Assembly (NCBI RefSeq): GCF_003096035.1
Contig: NZ_CP029186.1
Location: forward strand, 695,001-759,000
DNA length: 64,000 nt
Direction of reading: 5' to 3'
DNA from: Flavobacterium album
Lineage (GTDB): Bacteria; Bacteroidota; Bacteroidia; Flavobacteriales; Flavobacteriaceae
The position numbers and the translations under genes were made by a program. Under the pieces are notes generated by a model. That model had not been told where the DNA came from. It worked only from the letters and a program-made list of their open reading frames with translations, and made no database searches. The first letter of the stretch is position 1; each line of letters begins with the position of its first letter. Shown in pieces: positions 34,225 through 42,689 of this stretch.

Positions 34225-34400
34225 GCCTCACCCGACCCCTCTCCACACGAGGCTGAAAGCCGAACTGGCGAAGCAAAGGAGAGGGCACTCAAACCTGCTT
34301 ACTCATACACTAAATGTTTCCACACAATTTGTCGGCCATTAGATTATGAATAATACCGTCCTGCACCCCTCTCCTTTGGAGAGGGGCCGGGGGTGAGGCC
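34223..34400. repeat. Large inverted repeat (GGCCTCACCC ... GGGTGAGGCC) before the TonB receptor
   Basis: GGCCTCACCCGACCCCTCTC (34223-34242) is complementary to GAGAGGGGCCGGGGGTGAGG (34379-34398). The left half also has AGGAGAGGG. The 178-base element starts next to the stop of the His-rich gene and ends 43 bases before the receptor start. It belongs to the same C/G-rich family as units at 40306-40433 and 51533-51588. Confidence 0.75.
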
Positions 34401-34443
34401 ATTGCAGGATAAAGAATTCATATTCCCCTTTATCCAGACAATC

Positions 34444-36819
34444 ATGCGAATTTATATTCTCCTCCTCGCCTTGCTGGCAGGAAACGGGTGCGCGTATTCC
34501 CAGCATATCATTAGCGGGAATGTGGCGGCACCGCAAAACAAACCGCTCGATGGGGCGCACATCCATATTGAAAAGTTGCACGGCGTGAGCGCTCCCGATG
34601 GGCATTACGAACTAGATAACGTGCCTTCCGGGCACCAGCGCGTCGTCATTTCCTATATCGGGTACAAAACAATGGACACTCTTGTGGATGTGATTGCCGA
34701 TGTGGTACTGGATGCTGTGTTGAAACCCGAAAGCACACAGCTTGAAGAAGTGGTTTTATCAGAAAATAACGCCGTACCCAAAAACACGGTACACGAGCAG
34801 CGCCTAAAAACCGAAACCATTGAAAAGTACAGCAATGCCAGCCTTGGCGATGCCCTGAAGGAGATAGCCGGCGTGTATTCCCTAAAGACGGGGAGCACTA
34901 TTGTAAAACCGGTGATCAACGGGTTGCACAGCAACAGAGTTCCTATTATTTCGAACAATGTTCGGCTTGAAGACCAGCAATGGGGAACCGAGCATGCGCC
35001 TAATCTCGACATCAATACGGCGGGAAAGGTTGCTGTGATTAAAGGTGCTTCGGCACTGCAATATGGCGGCGATGCGATTGGTGGGCTGGTGCTGGTGGAG
35101 CCGGTATCCGTGCTGAAGGACACGCTGTTTGGCCGCACGATTATGACTGCCGACTACAATGGCCGCGGTGGGACATTGTCTTCTGCATTGCACCAGGGGA
35201 ATGATAAAGGCTGGGCGTGGAATGCGAACGGCACCTTCAAATACATGGGTGACCGCCAGACCCCTGATTACGTACTCTCCAATACCGGCAACCGCGAGAC
35301 CAACTTTGCAGGCGATGTGAAATACATTGGCAATACTTATGATGCCTCGGTTTCCTACAGCTTTTACAACGCCACTATCGGTATCGCAAAGGAAACACAT
35401 ATTGGGAATGTAGCCGACCTCGTACGGGCCATCAACAACGGTCAGCCGGATGTGGTGGAGCCTTTCACTTATACCATAGGCGCGCCACGGCAGGAAGTGC
35501 TGCATCATTTGGCGAAGGCCAATTTTAACAAGCAACTGGATAACGATAGTTCGCTGTCGCTGCAATATGCCTTCCAGCTCAATAACCGGAAAGAATATGA
35601 CCTGCGCCGCGGTGATTTTGCCAACATCCCGGCACTCGACCTTACGCTGGCGACCCATTCGGTGAATGCCGACTGGAAACAGGAGAAGGATAACACGACA
35701 TTGAAAGCCGGCTTGAGCGGATCGGCACAATTCAATGATGCGAGTCCGGATACAGGGATTCGCCCCCTGATACCTACATATGATAAATACGATGCCGGGG
35801 TTTATGGCATTGCATCCCATTCCTTTTCGGAAACCCTGAGCGGTGAGGCCGGGCTACGTTATGATTTTTCGCACATGAGCGCCACGAAGTATTACCAGAA
35901 AACCCGTTGGAACAGCCTGGGTTATAATGGTGTTTTTGACCGTTTCATTACGGCAGATTACGGTTCGCAATGGCTTACAAACCCTGAGTTTACCTACCAT
36001 AACATCTCTGCCAGCCTCGGGATACGGAAAAAATTTTCTGCCGATATTGACCTTTTGGCGAATGCCGGGCTGGCGATGCGCAACCCTAACCCGTCCGAGC
36101 TTTTCAGCGACGGGCTGCACCACAGCAACGGAACTATTGAGTTGGGTAACCTGGGCATCAAAAAAGAAAGGGCATTAAAGCTTTCGGGCACATTGCTTAA
36201 AACAGGCGGCGCTTTCCGTTTTGAGGCTACGCCTTACCTCAACGCGATCCATGATTTCATTTACCTGAGCCCAACTGCTGTGGAATATACTATACGCGGC
36301 ACCTTCCCGGTGTACAATTACAGGCAGGATAATGTGCTCATGGCGGGGCTCGACCTGCATACCGACTGGGATATTACCAAACGGTTTCGCCACAGCTTCA
36401 ATTTCGCGTATGTGCATGCTGATAACACCACCAAAGATGAGCCGCTTATTGACATGCCGCCACTCAATATCAGCAATACCATTCGCTATACTACCGATTG
36501 GCAAAGCCTGTTTTTGGAACTGCGAAGCGAAGCGATATTCAGGCAAACACGTTATCCCAACAATGATTTTTATGCCGATGTGCCTGTAAATGGTGTGTTG
36601 ACCCCGACATTGGTAAATATCAGTACGCCACCTCCCGGTTATCATCTGCTTCATTTTATATCGGGCATGCAGTTCTCATTGGGAAAAACACTGGCATCGG
36701 TCAATTTTTCGATCAATAATATTTTCAACACGGCCTATCGCGATTACCTCAACCGGCAGCGATTGTATACGGACGACATAGGCCGCAACTTTCAATTACA
36801 AGTAAAACTCAATTATTAA
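34444..36819 (+). CDS. TonB-dependent outer-membrane receptor (ZnuD-like)
   Basis: This 791-residue outer-membrane receptor imports a ligand using TonB and proton-motive force. Signal peptide MRIYILLLALLAGNGCAYSQ is followed by a carboxypeptidase-regulatory-like domain (about 22-105, ISGNVAAPQNKPLDGAHIHI). The plug lies at about 110-225 (LGDALKEIAGVYSLK, VKPVINGLHSNRVPIISNNV, GTEHAPNLD), and a 22-strand barrel ends in RNFQLQVKLNY. The plug sequence with GxEHAP resembles ZnuD-type zinc receptors, and the His-rich protein upstream supports a metal ligand. The substrate is not proven. The lipoprotein gene follows after 17 bases, so both form an operon. Confidence 0.9.
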   Translation: MRIYILLLALLAGNGCAYSQHIISGNVAAPQNKPLDGAHIHIEKLHGVSAPDGHYELDNVPSGHQRVVISYIGYKTMDTLVDVIADVVLDAVLKPESTQLEEVVLSENNAVPKNTVHEQRLKTETIEKYSNASLGDALKEIAGVYSLKTGSTIVKPVINGLHSNRVPIISNNVRLEDQQWGTEHAPNLDINTAGKVAVIKGASALQYGGDAIGGLVLVEPVSVLKDTLFGRTIMTADYNGRGGTLSSALHQGNDKGWAWNANGTFKYMGDRQTPDYVLSNTGNRETNFAGDVKYIGNTYDASVSYSFYNATIGIAKETHIGNVADLVRAINNGQPDVVEPFTYTIGAPRQEVLHHLAKANFNKQLDNDSSLSLQYAFQLNNRKEYDLRRGDFANIPALDLTLATHSVNADWKQEKDNTTLKAGLSGSAQFNDASPDTGIRPLIPTYDKYDAGVYGIASHSFSETLSGEAGLRYDFSHMSATKYYQKTRWNSLGYNGVFDRFITADYGSQWLTNPEFTYHNISASLGIRKKFSADIDLLANAGLAMRNPNPSELFSDGLHHSNGTIELGNLGIKKERALKLSGTLLKTGGAFRFEATPYLNAIHDFIYLSPTAVEYTIRGTFPVYNYRQDNVLMAGLDLHTDWDITKRFRHSFNFAYVHADNTTKDEPLIDMPPLNISNTIRYTTDWQSLFLELRSEAIFRQTRYPNNDFYADVPVNGVLTPTLVNISTPPPGYHLLHFISGMQFSLGKTLASVNFSINNIFNTAYRDYLNRQRLYTDDIGRNFQLQVKLNY

Positions 36820-36836
36820 TCATCAATACATTTATC

Positions 36837-37400
36837 ATGAAAAATTTCAGGATTTTAGCTTTAGCATTAATTACAATAACTACTTTCTCTTCGTGCAGCA
36901 GCGACAACGACAGCGGCCCCGTGAACGAGGAAGAGGTTATTACAACAGTAGCAGCAACTTTTACGCCTGTAGGCGGCGGCACACCGGTTGTACTCATGTC
37001 CCGCGACCTTGACGGCGATGGCCCCGATGCACCTGTAGTAAGCGTTTCGGGTAATTTTACGGCAGGGAGAGCCTATGAAGGGGCTGTCAATTTTTTAAAT
37101 GAGCTTGCTAATCCGGTTGAGGAAATTACCGGGGAGATACAGGAAGAGGGAACGCAACACCAGATCTTTTTCCAACACAGCGGCATCGGCACTTTTACCT
37201 ATACCGATGAAGATGCAAACGGCCACCCGATAGGATTGTCGTTCCTCTACACAGCCACCACTACACCAGGCGCAGGCAGCCTGACTATAACACTGAGACA
37301 CCAGCCGAACAAATCGGGAGAGAATGTACCGGAGGGCAATATCGCCAATGCAGGCGGGAGTACCGATGCACAGGTGAATTTTTCTGTGGTAGTGGAATAA
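36837..37400 (+). CDS. Lipoprotein, 'type 1 periplasmic binding fold superfamily' type
   Basis: The 187-residue lipoprotein has a signal peptide with lipobox (ITTFSSC), so it is anchored by a lipid-modified Cys at about residue 20. The mature part reads DNDSGPVNEEEVITTVAATF, GGGTPVVLMSRDLDGDGPDA and AYEGAVNFLNELANPVEEIT. This is the pattern of the Bacteroidota lipoprotein RefSeq calls 'type 1 periplasmic binding fold superfamily protein', typically encoded beside a TonB receptor of the ZnuD type. It probably helps bring the ligand to the receptor. A terminator follows (37422-37450). Confidence 0.88.
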   Translation: MKNFRILALALITITTFSSCSSDNDSGPVNEEEVITTVAATFTPVGGGTPVVLMSRDLDGDGPDAPVVSVSGNFTAGRAYEGAVNFLNELANPVEEITGEIQEEGTQHQIFFQHSGIGTFTYTDEDANGHPIGLSFLYTATTTPGAGSLTITLRHQPNKSGENVPEGNIANAGGSTDAQVNFSVVVE

Positions 37401-37421
37401 TACCTATAATTTAGTAATTCG

Positions 37422-37450
37422 ATCCCTATCATCCGGTAGGGATTTTTTAT
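37422..37450 (+). terminator. Terminator after the TonB receptor-lipoprotein operon
   Basis: ATCCCTA (37422-37428) pairs with TAGGGAT (37437-37443), and TTTTTATTT follows. Confidence 0.8.
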
Positions 37451-37537
37451 TTACAAATGTTTTCTTAAAATACTGAGAAATATTTTATTAACTTTATTAA
37501 AATTTTAAAATTTCATACATGCTAAAACTTTACGTCT

Positions 37538-37912
37538 ATGAATTCACAATTTACCAAAATCGTCAGGATACTGCTCGGGCTTATCCTTGTTGCATTCGGC
37601 ATTAATAAATTATACGCCTTCATCCCTTTGCCGCAGCCATCTCCCGAAGCGGCGAGTTTTATGGAATCGCTTGCAGATACCGGGTACATACTCACTATTG
37701 TTGCCATTTTTGAGATCCTGATCGGGCTGATGCTCCTCATCAAAAAATGGGTACCGTTCGTACTACTGCTGCTCGTGCCGCTATCGCTGAATATTTTGCT
37801 GTTCCACATCTTCCTCGATGTGCCTGCCATCGCAACGGCATTGCTTGTGGTTATAATGAATGGTATTTTGCTGTACAAACACAGACAGAAATACAAACCG
37901 CTGTTTACATAG
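37538..37912 (+). CDS. DoxX-like four-helix membrane protein
   Basis: This 124-residue inner-membrane protein has four predicted helices (ILLGLILVAFGINKLYAFIP, YILTIVAIFEILIGLMLLI, VPFVLLLLVPLSLNILLFHI, AIATALLVVIMNGILLY). The pattern LGLILVAFGINKLYAF and the conserved MxSLADTGY segment match the DoxX/SURF4-like group. Its exact role is unknown; some members take part in redox or stress responses. It stands alone with a terminator before it and a repeat after it. Confidence 0.82.
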   Translation: MNSQFTKIVRILLGLILVAFGINKLYAFIPLPQPSPEAASFMESLADTGYILTIVAIFEILIGLMLLIKKWVPFVLLLLVPLSLNILLFHIFLDVPAIATALLVVIMNGILLYKHRQKYKPLFT

Positions 37913-37941
37913 TTAGCTTAAGTAAATGCCTAAATTTTTAA

Positions 37942-38078
37942 TTAACCACATAGAAACATAGGTTTCATAGCGTTATTAAAGGAAGCATATTTACACATAG
38001 AGAAGCGAAGCTTCATGCTCTGTGCCACTTAATTGGGTTTATGACTCCTTTCTAAAAGCTATGTGCCTATGTGGTTAA
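37942..38078. repeat. Palindromic repeat (TTAACCACATAGAAACATAG family, 137 bp)
   Basis: Left end TTAACCACATAGAAACATAG is an imperfect reverse complement of the right end CTATGTGCCTATGTGGTTAA. An inner pair AGAAGCGAAGCTTC is also self-complementary. It is a non-coding MITE-like element between the DoxX-like gene and the prolyl oligopeptidase. Confidence 0.75.
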
Positions 38079-38118
38079 ATTGATTTTTTTTAATTTAGAC
38101 AGTTACTCAACTTATTGT

Positions 38119-38126
38119 TATTTTTG
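38119..38126 (+). promoter_or_regulatory. -7 promoter element of the prolyl oligopeptidase gene
   Basis: TATTTTTG matches TAnnTTTG, 19 bases before the ATG at 38146 and outside the preceding repeat. It supports that ATG over an upstream GTG-type start. Confidence 0.5.
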
Positions 38127-38145
38127 TGTATCTAACATACTAACA

Positions 38146-40263
38146 ATGAAAAACACCGTATTGGCCCTGGCTTTGGCCTTCGGCTTTACCATGAACGCAC
38201 AGACACCCAAGACACCGCAGCAGATAAAATATCCGATTACCGAAAAAGGCAAAACCACCGACACGTATTTTGGAACGAAAGTACCCGATCCCTACCGCTG
38301 GCTGGAAGACGACCGCTCTCCCGAAACCGCCAAATGGGTCACGGCACAAAACAAGGTAACGTTTGATTATCTTGCGAAGATCCCTTTTCGTGATGCCATA
38401 AAGGCCCGCATGGAAAAGCTATGGAATTATGAGAAGGTTTCGGCGCCGTTCAAAGAAGGGGATTACTACTATTATTATAAAAACAACGGCCTGCAAAACC
38501 AGTCGGTGCTGTACCGTAAGGACAAGAACGGCAACGAAGAGCTGTTCCTGGACCCGAATACATTCTCTAAAGACGGGACTACCTCACTCGCACAGATACA
38601 GTTTTCCAAAGCAGGTGATATGACGGCCTACATGATATCCGAAGGTGGCAGCGACTGGGGAAAGATCATTATAATGAACTCCGTTGATAAAAAGCCTACA
38701 GGAGAGATCATTGAGAATGTAAAGTTCAGCGGCATTGCCTGGAATGGCAGCAACGGTTTTTATTATTCTACCTATGAGAAGCCGGAAGGCAGCCTGCTTT
38801 CGGCGAAGACCGATACCCATAAGCTGTATTACCACAAGCTTGGCACTACCCAAAAAGAAGACCGGGTGATCTTTGGCGAAGGCCAGAAAATACGCTATGT
38901 AGGCGGCTACGTGACCGAAGACCAGCGCTACCTTGTGATTACTGCGGCGAACTCTACATCGGGCAAAAAGCTTTTTGTAAAAGACTTACGCAGTGAAGAT
39001 AATGAGATCATTGCGCTTACGGACAACTTTGACAACGACAGCCAGGTGATTGACAGTCGCAATGGCAGGCTCTATATTTATACGAATTACAATGCACCCA
39101 ATGGCAAAATTGTAGTCGTGGATGCTGCCAACCCGCAACAGGCCAACTGGAAAGATGTGATTGCCGAAACTGAAAACGTGCTATCGCCTGCTGTTGGCGG
39201 CAATTATATTTTTGCCGTATATATGAAGGATGCGGTTTCTATCGTTAAGCAGTATGACTTTAATGGCGAAATGATACGCGAAGTGGCGCTCCCGGGATTA
39301 GGCGCTGTAGCAGGCTTTAGCGGTAAAACGGACGAGCCGGTGCTGTATTATTCGTTTTCCAATTATGTAGTTCCGGGAACTATTTATTCGTATGATGTAA
39401 ATTCCGGCGAATCGAAAGTGTACCAAAAACCAAAGGTGGATTTCAACAGTGATAATTATGCTTCGAAACAGGTATTCTATACTTCTAAAGACGGGACCAA
39501 GATACCAATGATCATCACCTACCGGAAAGACCTGAAACTGGACGGCACCAACCCGGCGATCCTTTATGGTTACGGCGGGTTTAACATCAGCCTGGCGCCA
39601 ACCTTCAGCATTGCCAATGCGGTTTGGCTTGAAAACGGTGGTATCTATGCGGTAGCCAACCTGCGCGGCGGTGGCGAATATGGCCGGAAGTGGCATGATG
39701 CCGGTACTAAAATGCAGAAACAGAATGTATTTGACGACTTTATTGCCGCTGCCGAATACCTTATTTCCAATAAATACACCTCATCCGATTATCTTGCTAT
39801 CAGGGGCGGCTCCAACGGCGGATTGCTGGTAGGCGCTGCCATGACACAGCGCCCGGAATTATTTAAAGTGGCTTTGCCTGCGGTTGGTGTGCTCGATATG
39901 CTACGCTACCACACATTTACATCAGGTGCCGGATGGGCTTACGATTATGGCACCTCAGCCGATGATGCCAAAATGTTTAACTACCTGAAAGGCTATTCTC
40001 CGTTGCACAATATAAAACCGGGGACTAAATATCCGGCAACGCTGGTAACCACCGGCGATCATGACGACCGCGTAGTACCGGCGCACAGCTTTAAGTTTGC
40101 AGCAGCATTGCAGGCAGCCCAGGCAGGCAATGCCCCTATTTTAATCCGAATCGATGTGAATGCCGGGCATGGCGCAGGGAAATCGGTAGCGCAAACCATT
40201 GCCGAGCTGAGCGATATACAGGCGTTTACGCTGTATAATATGGGGAAAACGCCGAGACCGTAA
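38146..40263 (+). CDS. Secreted prolyl oligopeptidase, S9A family
   Basis: The enzyme cleaves short peptides after proline. The 705-residue product has a signal peptide (MKNTVLALALAFGFTMNAQ), an N-terminal region with DPYRWLEDDRSPETAKWV typical of S9A, and a seven-bladed propeller (about 80-430). An alpha/beta-hydrolase domain follows with the catalytic Ser in RGGSNGGLLVG (about 555), Asp in DHDDRVVP (about 640) and His in NAGHGAGKS (about 675). All three are present. Length matches the family. The product is probably periplasmic. Confidence 0.96.
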   Translation: MKNTVLALALAFGFTMNAQTPKTPQQIKYPITEKGKTTDTYFGTKVPDPYRWLEDDRSPETAKWVTAQNKVTFDYLAKIPFRDAIKARMEKLWNYEKVSAPFKEGDYYYYYKNNGLQNQSVLYRKDKNGNEELFLDPNTFSKDGTTSLAQIQFSKAGDMTAYMISEGGSDWGKIIIMNSVDKKPTGEIIENVKFSGIAWNGSNGFYYSTYEKPEGSLLSAKTDTHKLYYHKLGTTQKEDRVIFGEGQKIRYVGGYVTEDQRYLVITAANSTSGKKLFVKDLRSEDNEIIALTDNFDNDSQVIDSRNGRLYIYTNYNAPNGKIVVVDAANPQQANWKDVIAETENVLSPAVGGNYIFAVYMKDAVSIVKQYDFNGEMIREVALPGLGAVAGFSGKTDEPVLYYSFSNYVVPGTIYSYDVNSGESKVYQKPKVDFNSDNYASKQVFYTSKDGTKIPMIITYRKDLKLDGTNPAILYGYGGFNISLAPTFSIANAVWLENGGIYAVANLRGGGEYGRKWHDAGTKMQKQNVFDDFIAAAEYLISNKYTSSDYLAIRGGSNGGLLVGAAMTQRPELFKVALPAVGVLDMLRYHTFTSGAGWAYDYGTSADDAKMFNYLKGYSPLHNIKPGTKYPATLVTTGDHDDRVVPAHSFKFAAALQAAQAGNAPILIRIDVNAGHGAGKSVAQTIAELSDIQAFTLYNMGKTPRP

Positions 40264-40305
40264 ATAGTATTCAGTCGCAGTTTTCAGATATCACACATGG
40301 TAAAA

Positions 40306-40433
40306 AGTCCTCTCCCCAGCCCTCTCCAAAGGAGAGGGAGTCGGGACGTGCCGACAGTACGTGATAAAGCACAGACAATCATTCAGGTTTTTAGAGCATG
40401 AATAGAGTTCCCCCTTCGGGGGTTAGGGGGCTG
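40306..40433. repeat. C/G-rich repeat, copy with two hairpins
   Basis: CCCTCTCCAAAGGAGAGGGA (about 40320-40338) is a perfect short hairpin. After about 70 bases, TCCCCCTTCGGGGGTTAGGG (40409-40428) is a second one. AAAGTCCTCTCCCCAG and GTCGGGACGTGC recur in 51533-51588. It fills the gap between two convergent genes and may also act as a terminator-like fold. Confidence 0.7.
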
Positions 40434-40434
40434 A

Positions 40435-41382
40435 TTAGTGCAATAAATACCCTACCTGTATCGACCCGTAATAAAACCCGGTGATGACATTATTGGAGAG
40501 CTCTTTGCCGCGGTAATGGAAAGCATAGGTAAAGTTCCATTGGTCGCGGCGGTATTTTATGCCTGCCTCGGCATTGAACCGGAAAGGGATTAACGGGAAA
40601 GTAACAGGACTGTCGTTGTTAAAAGGGCTGCCCTCAATGGTAGCATCATGGTGCATGTACTGGATCACGGGGTTCAGGTACAAAAACAGGTCGCGCTTGT
40701 TCTTATAATCCCGGTCGTGGCTGAGTGTTGCGCCATGCAGTGCCGATTCGTACATCGGTAACAGCAACCCTCGAAGGCTTATCCGCGCCATCGGGCCAAC
40801 GGAAACGCTTGTCCATATCGTGCCTATGCTGGCTTCGCCCTGTAGGTGGAAGTCTACTTTATCTTTATAGGTGTCCGTGAATATCTTTTTGGAATAAAGC
40901 ACATTGGCCTGTATCGCGGGGATAGTAGTTATCTGGTATTGCCATCCCTGCACCCTCGGATAATGAAAAACCTTGTGGAGCCCTCTTTGGACTTCTTCGG
41001 CATACGACTCCGGCCCCACTACACCTGCCTGGAGATTGAGCATCAATACACTTTCACTTTTGTAAAAGGTATTGATGCCCGCCTGCGCAAAAAGGTAGCC
41101 GGCAAAAGGCCTGTCATTTACATTGATGTCTCCTGCCCGCACCGACTGTGGATTAAAAATATACTGCCCTGCACGGAATTCGGTAATTTTCTTAGCTAAT
41201 TTCTCATCGTTCCTTTTCCCCAGATAGCGGTAAAACAATTCGATGCCGTTGGTATAATACTGGTCGTTTATGGGAGAAGTGTACAGGTCGTTATCGGATA
41301 CCAGGCCAATTTCAGCAGGCTTCTGTGCCCATAAAATAGCAGAGCATAATAAGGCTGCGATGGCAAGACACTTCTTATGCAT
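40435..41382 (-). CDS. LpxR-family lipid A deacylase
   Basis: LpxR-type outer-membrane enzymes remove the 3'-acyloxyacyl group of lipid A. The 315-residue product has a signal peptide (MHKKCLAIAALLCSAILWAQ) and then the family opening GLVSDNDLYTSPINDQYYTNGIELFY-like block (residues about 26-51, with the conserved Asp/Asn and Tyr-Thr-Asn). NDRPFAGYLFAQ, a catalytic-region SHDRDYKN segment and a final barrel strand GSIQVGYLLH follow. Its ATG shares one base with the stop of mtgA upstream (TAATG), so mtgA and this gene are translationally coupled. The reaction is assigned from family resemblance. Confidence 0.88.
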   Translation of the reverse strand: MHKKCLAIAALLCSAILWAQKPAEIGLVSDNDLYTSPINDQYYTNGIELFYRYLGKRNDEKLAKKITEFRAGQYIFNPQSVRAGDINVNDRPFAGYLFAQAGINTFYKSESVLMLNLQAGVVGPESYAEEVQRGLHKVFHYPRVQGWQYQITTIPAIQANVLYSKKIFTDTYKDKVDFHLQGEASIGTIWTSVSVGPMARISLRGLLLPMYESALHGATLSHDRDYKNKRDLFLYLNPVIQYMHHDATIEGSPFNNDSPVTFPLIPFRFNAEAGIKYRRDQWNFTYAFHYRGKELSNNVITGFYYGSIQVGYLLH

Positions 41383-42059
41383 TAATAGTCGAGTTTAACG
41401 TAGCGCATTAGCTTTATAATCCTGCCCTTACGTCTTTCGGTATAGCCCGAAGAGCGTATAGCCCGGTAAATATAAGGGTTCGGTAATATGGCCGCAATAC
41501 CGGCTGCTTCGTTTTTGGTAAGGTTCGCGGCATCTTTATGATACCAATGCTGCGCGGCTGCCTGTGCACCATAAACATACGGACCCATTTCGATGCTGTT
41601 AAGGTATACCTCCATAATGCGCTCCTTGCTCCAAAGCAGTTCTATGAGCACGGTAAAATAGGCTTCGAACGCTTTACGGATATAGCTCCTGCCCTGCCAC
41701 AGGAAAACATTTTTGGCGGTTTGCTGCGATATGGTGCTGCCACCCTTCAGCCTTTTGCCTTTCTCATTACCGGCATACGCTTTTTGAATTGCCTTTAAAT
41801 TAAAGCCGTGGTGTGTCAGGAAGGTGTCGTCCTCACTGGCAATGACCGCTTTTTGCAGGTTGGGCGAAATTTCCGAAAGCGGAACCCAGTCATGGCTCGC
41901 CGTCATTTCTTTACCATCGAATTTCTGTTCCAGCGCGCGGGTTACCATCAGCGGCGTGAACGGCACCGGGATGAACCGGAACAGCACGACCGAGCCAACA
42001 GACAAGACGATAAACCAAAGGCATACTTTAAAAAGGAAGCGGAAAAACTTTCGAAGCAT
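41382..42059 (-). CDS. mtgA: Monofunctional biosynthetic peptidoglycan transglycosylase
   Basis: MtgA polymerises lipid II into glycan strands. The 225-residue product has one N-terminal membrane helix (VCLWFIVLSVGSVVLFRFI) and the GT51 fold: catalytic Glu in IASEDDTFLTHHGFN, the KGGSTISQQTAKNVFLW motif, RKAFEAYFTVLIELLWSKER, IMEVYLNSIEMG and YGAQAAAQHWY. No transpeptidase domain follows, so it is monofunctional. The link to an LpxR-like enzyme by a one-base overlap is notable, since both act on the cell envelope. Confidence 0.95.
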   Translation of the reverse strand: MLRKFFRFLFKVCLWFIVLSVGSVVLFRFIPVPFTPLMVTRALEQKFDGKEMTASHDWVPLSEISPNLQKAVIASEDDTFLTHHGFNLKAIQKAYAGNEKGKRLKGGSTISQQTAKNVFLWQGRSYIRKAFEAYFTVLIELLWSKERIMEVYLNSIEMGPYVYGAQAAAQHWYHKDAANLTKNEAAGIAAILPNPYIYRAIRSSGYTERRKGRIIKLMRYVKLDY

Positions 42060-42150
42060 AGTGAGGGTTTTATGGCTGCGAAATTACGAATTAGTTGGAT
42101 ATGATTTTCTGCACAAAGTAAAAGGCACCTTTTTTATCAGACACATTGCT

Positions 42151-42158
42151 TATATTTG
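42151..42158 (+). promoter_or_regulatory. -7 promoter element of the acetyltransferase gene
   Basis: TATATTTG matches TAnnTTTG and is 15 bases before the ATG at 42174, supporting that start for the frameshifted gene. Confidence 0.5.
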
Positions 42159-42173
42159 ATAAATAGCTATTGT

Positions 42174-42672
42174 ATGCCGGTCCTTCAAACGAAACGCCTT
42201 TACCTCCGCGAACTTACCCCCAGCAGACGCCGAAAGCTTTTACCTGCTCAATGCCGACCCGGAGGTAATGCAGTTTACCGGTGATGCACCATTTGTAACT
42301 ATTGAAGAAGCCCACAGGTTCCTTGAAAATTACAGCCATTACAAAGAATATGGTTTTGGCCGGTGGGCAGTGATCCGAAAAGAAGATGATGTTTTTTTAG
42401 GTTGGTGCGGATTGAAATATTCAACAGAAAGCGATGAGCATGATATCGGTTTCCGTTTCTTTAAGCGCTACTGGAACAAAGGCTATGCGACCGAAGCGTC
42501 AAAGGCATGCATCTACTATGGCTTTCACCAATTGGGGCTAACCACTATTGTCGGGCGGGCAATGGAAGCCAATATAGCATCGGTAAGAGTGCTTGAGAAA
42601 CTCGGTATGGAGTATTGCCATACTATCGACTTTTGCGGCCAAAACGGAATAGTTTACCGCATTACTAAATAA
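42174..42672 (+). pseudogene. GNAT acetyltransferase, interrupted by a one-base insertion
   Basis: The first 15 codons from the ATG read MPVLQTKRLYLRELTP, the usual start of RimJ/RimL-type GNAT enzymes. Then the frame changes: from ADAESFYLLNADPEVM on, the protein continues one base later through GFGRWAVIRKEDDVFLGWCG, YWNKGYATEASKACIYY (acetyl-CoA loop) and SVRVLEKLGMEY. The extra base is a C in the run CTTACCCCCAG near 42214-42221; with four C the gene is 165 residues. Such enzymes acetylate amino groups of proteins or small molecules; the substrate is unknown. The homopolymer position points to an assembly error, or a recent mutation. Confidence 0.85.
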
Positions 42673-42689
42673 CCTGATATTGCCTTATT

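Noticed and set aside
34882..35820. 312-codon open frame opposite the TonB receptor
   Set aside because: It is a shadow of the receptor gene; the translation has no family pattern and the sense strand has clear domains.
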